From: Ktedonobacterales bacterium
GTDB lineage: Bacteria; Chloroflexota; Ktedonobacteria; Ktedonobacterales; JADMIN01
DNA: 7,716 bases
Direction of reading: 5' to 3'
Assembly (NCBI GenBank): GCA_025450405.1
Contig: JANWHL010000134.1
Coordinates: 1 to 7,716, forward strand
This document shows positions 4,526 through 7,716 of this stretch, piece by piece. Below the pieces are notes generated by a model, which had not been told where the DNA came from, did no database searches, and saw only the letters and a program-made list of their open reading frames with translations. Numbering within the stretch: position 1 is the stretch's first letter; each line of letters starts with the position of its first letter. Position numbers and translations under genes: made by a program.

Positions 4526-6766
4526 ATGGCAATTGATCAGGATTCCTGGCTACGCGCCAACTCGGCGCGCCTGCGCGACGCATTGGATGAGCGGATTGGG
4601 GGGCATGTCGACGGCGACCCCGACGAGGATGGTCACACGCTGGTCGCCGCGCTTTGTGCCGAAGAGCCCACCCAATTGCTGACACAATTTGAAGCCTCGG
4701 CCCGCGCGCTCGCGCAGCGCGGGGGATTGCTTGGCGGCCGGATGGAGGCGATACACCGCCGCATGGAGGCCATGGGCCGCGGCCTGGACGAGGTGTTCGC
4801 GGATGACGTGAGCGCCCGCGCGGCCGCGCGAGCGCGGCTCACCTGGCTGGTGGCCGAGGTGGATGGCGCGCTGGTGCGGGGCTATCAGGCGGTGGCCGAA
4901 CGGCGGTTCGACGATGAAGCGCGGCGCGCTGGCCGGGGCCTGGGTCATGTCGTGGCGCTGCAGCGCATCAATGCGGCCGCTAACTCGACCATGGATCTCG
5001 CCGAGGTGCTGCAGACGACGGCAAGCGCGGTGGCGGAGAACCTGGGCGCTGACCTGTGCGCCATCTTCCTCTTCGATGAACTGGCTCGGGAGCTACAGCT
5101 GCGCGCGACCAACGGGCCACGACCACAGTCCGGTCCGCGCTATACCCTGATGTTGGGAGAGGGCTACACGGGCTCGGTGGCCGAGCATGGCCATCCGCTG
5201 CGAATGCGTGACGCGACGGTCGATCCCCAGTTCGCTCGCGAGTGTGGCGCCTATGCGGAGACGTACCACGGCCTACTGGCCATGCCGATCATCTTCTTCA
5301 CCGTGGAGAAGCTCGTCGGCGTGATCAGCGTGCAAACGGCTGAACCGCGCGATTTCACGGCGGAGGAGTCGCGCTTCCTGGAGGTGGTGGCGGGCCAACT
5401 GGCCATGTACATTGAAAATGGCCGGCTGTATGAGCAGACCGACGAGACGCTGCGGCGCAAAGTCCACGAGCTCAGCACGCTGCACCGGGTCTCGGCGCTC
5501 GTCACCTCAACGATCGAGCTCAAGGGTGTGCTGGAGATCATCGTGGAGCAAGCCGTGCAACTGAGCGGCGCCGATCGGTCGATCATCTTCGAGCTGGACC
5601 GCGCGACCAGCCGGCTTCGCCCGGTGGCCGTGTATGGCTTCCCGAGCGCTGTGGTCGCGCGCCCCGGGCTGGAGCCGGGCCAGTGCTGCGCGGGGCGGGC
5701 GGTGCGGAGCGGGGAGCCGAGTCTTCAGGTGGACTGTATGCGTGGAGACGCGGGCTGTTTCTTCCGCGATCATCTGGATACCACCGAGGACCTGCATTCG
5801 GCGCTGTGCGTGCCGTTGGTCAGCACGCACGGCGCCTTGGGCGCGCTGTGCGTTTACAGCGCGCAACGGCACCTCTTCAGTCATCACCAGCTGCAGCTGG
5901 TGGTAACGTTCGCCAATGTCGCGGCGATGGCGATGGAGAATGCGCGGCTCTTTGAGCAGACGCGCGAGGGCCTGAAGATCAAGGGCATTCTGCTGCGCGA
6001 GATGCATCACCGTGTCAAAAACAATCTCCAGCAGGTGGCCTCGATCCTGTCGATGCAGCGGCGCCGCGCGAAGGCGCCACAGGCCGAGCGCATCCTGGCG
6101 GAGAGCATTGGCCGCATTCAGGGGATCGCCGCCACCCACGATTTGCTCTCGCGCGAGAACCTGGGAGTGGCCTCGGTGGACGACATCGCGCGCAAGATTG
6201 TGGGGATCGTGCGCGGGAATCTGGTGCCGCCCCATTTGCGCCTGGACCTGGCCGTGGAGCCGTGCAGTGCGCATGTGCCGAGCGAGCAGGCGACAACGCT
6301 GGCCATCGCGCTCAATGAGCTGATCGCCAACGCCATTGAACATGGCTTCGCCGGGCAGACACGCGGGCACATCCGGGTGAGCGGACGGCGTGACGGCGAG
6401 ATGATCGTGGTGCGTGTGGCGGATGACGGCGAAGGCCCGCCGCCGGGTTTCGACCTGGAGAAGCAGGATGGGCTGGGGCTCCAGGTGGTGCGGAGCCTGG
6501 TCGGGTCGGACCTGCACGGGAGCTTCGAGATCGCGCGGGTGGCCACGGCCGACAGCCCGCTGGCCGGGGAGGTGGCGACTGGTACTGGCGGCGGCGGTGT
6601 GGCTGGTACGGCCTCGGACGCGCCAACGACGCGCGGCGGCGCGGCTGAGCATGGATGGACGGTGGCCGAACTCCGATTCCCGGCCATGCTGGTGGACGAC
6701 AAAGAGGGCGGCGTCGGGGAGATTGGCGAGGACGCGACGCTCGCCAGGGCCCGCGAACCTGCATGA
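4526..6766 (+). CDS. Soluble sensor histidine kinase: GAF-GAF-HisKA_2-HATPase_c
   Basis: Predicted 746-residue kinase. ATG 4526 is used because GAGGA lies 10 bases upstream and the promoter overlaps the longer in-frame extension. Residues 1-140 are helical, with no clear family; an RsbR-type regulatory N-terminus is a guess. GAF 1 spans about 145-300 (LQRINAAANSTMDLAEVL to QLAMYIENGRLYEQ). GAF 2 spans about 317-477 (LHRVSALVTSTIELKGVL to MAMENARLFEQ). Coiled linkers follow both. The HisKA_2 dimerisation segment has EMHHRVKNNLQQV, with H495 the likely phosphorylated residue. The ATPase domain shows the N-box NELIANAIEHG (N602), the G1 box DDGEG (633-637) and the G2 box GLGLQVV (649-655). A Gly-rich insertion (671-709) precedes the last strand (WTVAELRFP). 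No membrane segment is visible, so it senses inside the cell; the GAF ligand cannot be read from sequence. No response regulator lies in this window, so its partner is elsewhere. Confidence 0.93.
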   Translation: MAIDQDSWLRANSARLRDALDERIGGHVDGDPDEDGHTLVAALCAEEPTQLLTQFEASARALAQRGGLLGGRMEAIHRRMEAMGRGLDEVFADDVSARAAARARLTWLVAEVDGALVRGYQAVAERRFDDEARRAGRGLGHVVALQRINAAANSTMDLAEVLQTTASAVAENLGADLCAIFLFDELARELQLRATNGPRPQSGPRYTLMLGEGYTGSVAEHGHPLRMRDATVDPQFARECGAYAETYHGLLAMPIIFFTVEKLVGVISVQTAEPRDFTAEESRFLEVVAGQLAMYIENGRLYEQTDETLRRKVHELSTLHRVSALVTSTIELKGVLEIIVEQAVQLSGADRSIIFELDRATSRLRPVAVYGFPSAVVARPGLEPGQCCAGRAVRSGEPSLQVDCMRGDAGCFFRDHLDTTEDLHSALCVPLVSTHGALGALCVYSAQRHLFSHHQLQLVVTFANVAAMAMENARLFEQTREGLKIKGILLREMHHRVKNNLQQVASILSMQRRRAKAPQAERILAESIGRIQGIAATHDLLSRENLGVASVDDIARKIVGIVRGNLVPPHLRLDLAVEPCSAHVPSEQATTLAIALNELIANAIEHGFAGQTRGHIRVSGRRDGEMIVVRVADDGEGPPPGFDLEKQDGLGLQVVRSLVGSDLHGSFEIARVATADSPLAGEVATGTGGGGVAGTASDAPTTRGGAAEHGWTVAELRFPAMLVDDKEGGVGEIGEDATLARAREPA

Positions 6767-6794
6767 CGCGCGCGGCCCTGGCGCTCGCCAGGGC
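6738..6794. repeat. 13-nt direct repeat around the kinase stop codon
   Basis: CGCTCGCCAGGGC occurs exactly at 6738-6750, in the last kinase codons, and at 6782-6794, in the intergenic hairpin. Either copy can pair with GCCCTGGC at 6775-6782, so two mutually exclusive hairpins are possible. Confidence 0.75.
6775..6794. terminator. Bidirectional terminator hairpin between convergent genes
   Basis: GCCCTGGC (6775-6782), loop GCTC and GCCAGGGC (6787-6794) form a perfect 8-bp stem, which flanking CGCGCG and GTGCGC could extend with a bulge. It fills most of the 34-base gap between the kinase stop and the stop of the minus-strand membrane protein gene. There is no T-run on either side, so the role rests on placement and stem strength. 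Confidence 0.5.
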
Positions 6795-6800
6795 GTGCGC

Positions 6801-7328
6801 TTACGCCGGCGGCGGGGGCTGGTCAGCGGGCATCAGGGCGGGCGGAAGGGATTCAGCGCCTGTCGCCTGGAGTCGAGCATGGCGTGTGGCGCCGGGTCGT
6901 CCGCCAAGCCAGCCCATCGAGGCGGCCAAGCCGAAGACCAGGACACTCGCCACGATCACGTAAATGGCCTGCGCGACGGGACTGGCTCCTGGCTGCGCGC
7001 CGGGAGTGGTCGCGCCCATGGCCGGGGCATAGATGCGTTCGAGGACGTAGAGCACGGCGAGGGTGATCATGGCGGCAACGGCGCCCATGCCGGCGCGGCC
7101 GGTCTCGCGGCCGGTGTAGAAGCCCGCCGCCGAGAACACGAAGAGGAGAAGGAAGTAGAGGAGGCAGGGTGAGACGAGCAGGGCGGGGTTGGCGGTGATG
7201 TCGGTCGAGTGCCCGACTTCGAACGCGCGTTGCAAGAACGCGAAGCCAAGGTAAAGCACATACGCAACGCCGCCGGTAATGGCGCCCCACTTGAGCGCCG
7301 CGGTCAACTGAGAAGTCTGAGAAGTCAT
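6801..7328 (-). CDS. Small membrane protein with four predicted transmembrane helices
   Basis: Predicted 175-residue inner-membrane protein of unrecognised family. ATG 7328 is preferred because GGTGGAG lies 9 bases upstream; a GTG five codons earlier would fall inside that site. Helices by eye: TM1 about 15-35 (WGAITGGVAYVLYLGFAFL), TM2 about 48-72 (PALLVSPCLLYFLLLFVFSA), TM3 about 79-99 (GAVAAMITLAVLYVLERIY) and TM4 about 119-143 (AIYVIVASVLVFGLAASMGW). A short loop with GRETGR joins TM2 and TM3, and a Pro/Gly loop joins TM3 and TM4. The last 30 residues are a polar tail ending in repeated prolines. The compact four-helix pattern and repeated Gly/Ala resemble unnamed membrane proteins of the DUF type. 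No catalytic or transport motif is visible. It faces the kinase gene tail to tail and has its own upstream -10 box. The membrane-protein call is firm; the function is unknown. Confidence 0.8.
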   Translation of the reverse strand: MTSQTSQLTAALKWGAITGGVAYVLYLGFAFLQRAFEVGHSTDITANPALLVSPCLLYFLLLFVFSAAGFYTGRETGRAGMGAVAAMITLAVLYVLERIYAPAMGATTPGAQPGASPVAQAIYVIVASVLVFGLAASMGWLGGRPGATRHARLQATGAESLPPALMPADQPPPPA

Positions 7329-7337
7329 GTGCTGGGT

Positions 7338-7344
7338 CTCCACC
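7338..7344 (-). promoter_or_regulatory. Shine-Dalgarno site fixing the start of the membrane protein
   Basis: GGTGGAG on the minus strand lies 9 bases before the ATG at 7328. The alternative GTG start at 7343 is part of this site, which argues for the ATG. Confidence 0.6.
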
Positions 7345-7472
7345 GGGCGCGAGCGCCCTTCGATGACGGGGATGCGAGAGGGGGACGCGCGGAGTGGCGG
7401 TGGGCCGGGCGCTCCGCGAGCGTGGGTTGTGATTGCGGCGGACCGCGCGTCTCTGGATGGGGGTCTCGATGT

Positions 7473-7478
7473 ATTATA
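7473..7478 (-). promoter_or_regulatory. -10 box of the membrane protein gene
   Basis: A perfect TATAAT is present on the minus strand (7478-7473). The sequence 16 to 18 bases upstream has no good -35 box, and an imperfect dyad lies there instead. A transcript starting near 7466 would have a leader of about 138 bases. The missing -35 suggests weak or activator-dependent transcription. Confidence 0.5.
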
Positions 7479-7497
7479 GTGCCCGGCGCCCAGGTTC

Positions 7498-7513
7498 GTA
7501 CCGGAGTCCGTAC
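7498..7513. promoter_or_regulatory. Imperfect dyad over the -35 region of the membrane protein promoter
   Basis: GTAC-CGGA-G-TCCG-TAC is a palindrome missing one base on its right side. It covers the position where the -35 box would be. The overlapping sequence GGTTCGTACCGGAGT (7493-7507) resembles one at the start point of the MerR/B12 gene (3121-3135). Confidence 0.3.
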
Positions 7514-7572
7514 TCGCGGGTGGGTGCGAGTGAGTGCCGGGGCGGTAAGTGGATCGCGCGCCCAGCCAGCGT

Positions 7573-7613
7573 GGCGGCGGGTGGGACAGCGGGGCGGCGG
7601 GGTGGGACAGCGG
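7573..7613. repeat. Imperfect tandem repeat, units of 20 and 21 bp
   Basis: Two adjacent units, 7573-7592 and 7593-7613, share GGCGGCGGG followed by TGGGACAGCGG and differ only by one extra G in the second. It lies in non-coding DNA. Confidence 0.8.
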
Positions 7614-7626
7614 ACATGGATGGACG

Positions 7627-7647
7627 ATACCCCCAAGTGGTATACTA
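7627..7647. promoter_or_regulatory. Palindrome with -10-like TATACT near the right edge
   Basis: TGGTATACTA (7638-7647) is a near-palindrome centred on GTATAC, and ATACC (7627-7631) mirrors GGTAT (7639-7643). The TATACT at 7641-7646 could be a plus-strand -10 box for a gene beyond the window, but no -35 box is found at a proper distance. Operator and promoter roles are both speculative. Confidence 0.25.
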
Positions 7648-7716
7648 TGCGCGGAGTTGAAGGCGCGGAACGCCGCGTATCCTCCAGTGGTTGGTCGCCG
7701 GTGGCAGGGCCTCCCC

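Larger units (their letters stand above)
7344..7716. other. Non-coding right-edge region
   Basis: This 373-base stretch has no supported gene. It holds the minus-strand -10 box of the membrane protein gene (7473-7478), an imperfect dyad over its -35 position (7498-7513), a 20/21-bp tandem repeat (7573-7613), a TGGTATACTA palindrome with a plus-strand -10-like TATACT (7641-7646) and a small CGCGG/CCGCG hairpin (7664-7677). A plus-strand gene may start beyond the right edge. Confidence 0.5.

Noticed and set aside
5507..6652. A 381-codon minus-strand open frame within the kinase gene.
   Set aside because: The opposite strand encodes recognisable GAF, HisKA_2 and HATPase_c motifs. The minus frame is His/Arg/Gln-rich with no fold signature.
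7433..7660. A 75-codon plus-strand open frame at the right edge.
   Set aside because: It runs through the minus-strand promoter and the tandem repeat, and has no ribosome site or recognisable domain.
1..7716. CRISPR arrays, tRNA or rRNA genes, insertion sequence ends, toxin-antitoxin pairs.
   Set aside because: No regularly spaced repeats, cloverleaf structure, transposase motif or small paired genes were seen on either strand.

Overview
This is a GC-rich bacterial window with sharply contrasting AT-rich sigma70-type promoters (TATAAT, TACAAT). It carries five protein-coding genes and no RNA gene, mobile element or CRISPR array that I can see. Very high GC, long Gly/Pro/Ala-rich linkers, a HisKA_2-type kinase with tandem GAF domains, a MerR regulator with a B12-binding domain and a UspA-like fragment together suggest an environmental bacterium. 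Chloroflexota is my best guess, but it is an impression from gene style and not a demonstrated assignment.

Layout, left to right. (1) The 3' part of a plus-strand gene (2-1054), open at the window edge. It encodes a UspA-like segment followed by a long Gly/Ala/Pro tail. (2) A 260-base convergent intergenic stretch with hairpins and a 16-bp tandem duplication. (3) A minus-strand gene (2943-1315) for a MerR-type helix-turn-helix regulator joined by an unusually long Gly/Pro linker to a cobalamin-binding module of the CarH/LitR photoreceptor type. It has its own strong promoter and a leader of roughly 187 bases with hairpins. (4) A minus-strand gene (4240-3230) for a helical protein of unknown function, with its own promoter. 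(5) Divergent from it, a plus-strand gene (4526-6766) for a soluble sensor histidine kinase: helical N-terminus, GAF, GAF, HisKA_2, HATPase_c. (6) A strong hairpin in the 34-base convergent gap. (7) A minus-strand gene (7328-6801) for a small four-helix membrane protein with its own -10 box. (8) A 373-base non-coding stretch at the right edge with a promoter, tandem repeats and a small palindrome.

How the genes relate. The recognisable genes are signalling and regulation genes: a probable B12/light-responsive repressor, a cytosolic multi-GAF kinase without a neighbouring response regulator, and a stress-protein-like fragment. Each complete gene has its own promoter, so this is a cluster of single-gene transcription units and not an operon. 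A partly conserved motif (GGTT..GTAC..GGAGT) lies at two minus-strand promoters, that of the B12-type regulator and that of the membrane protein. A functional link between them is therefore possible but unproven. I do not see a clear-cut new multi-gene system. The most unusual object is the B12-type regulator, with its repeat-rich linkers and an altered residue next to the cobalamin-capping tryptophan.
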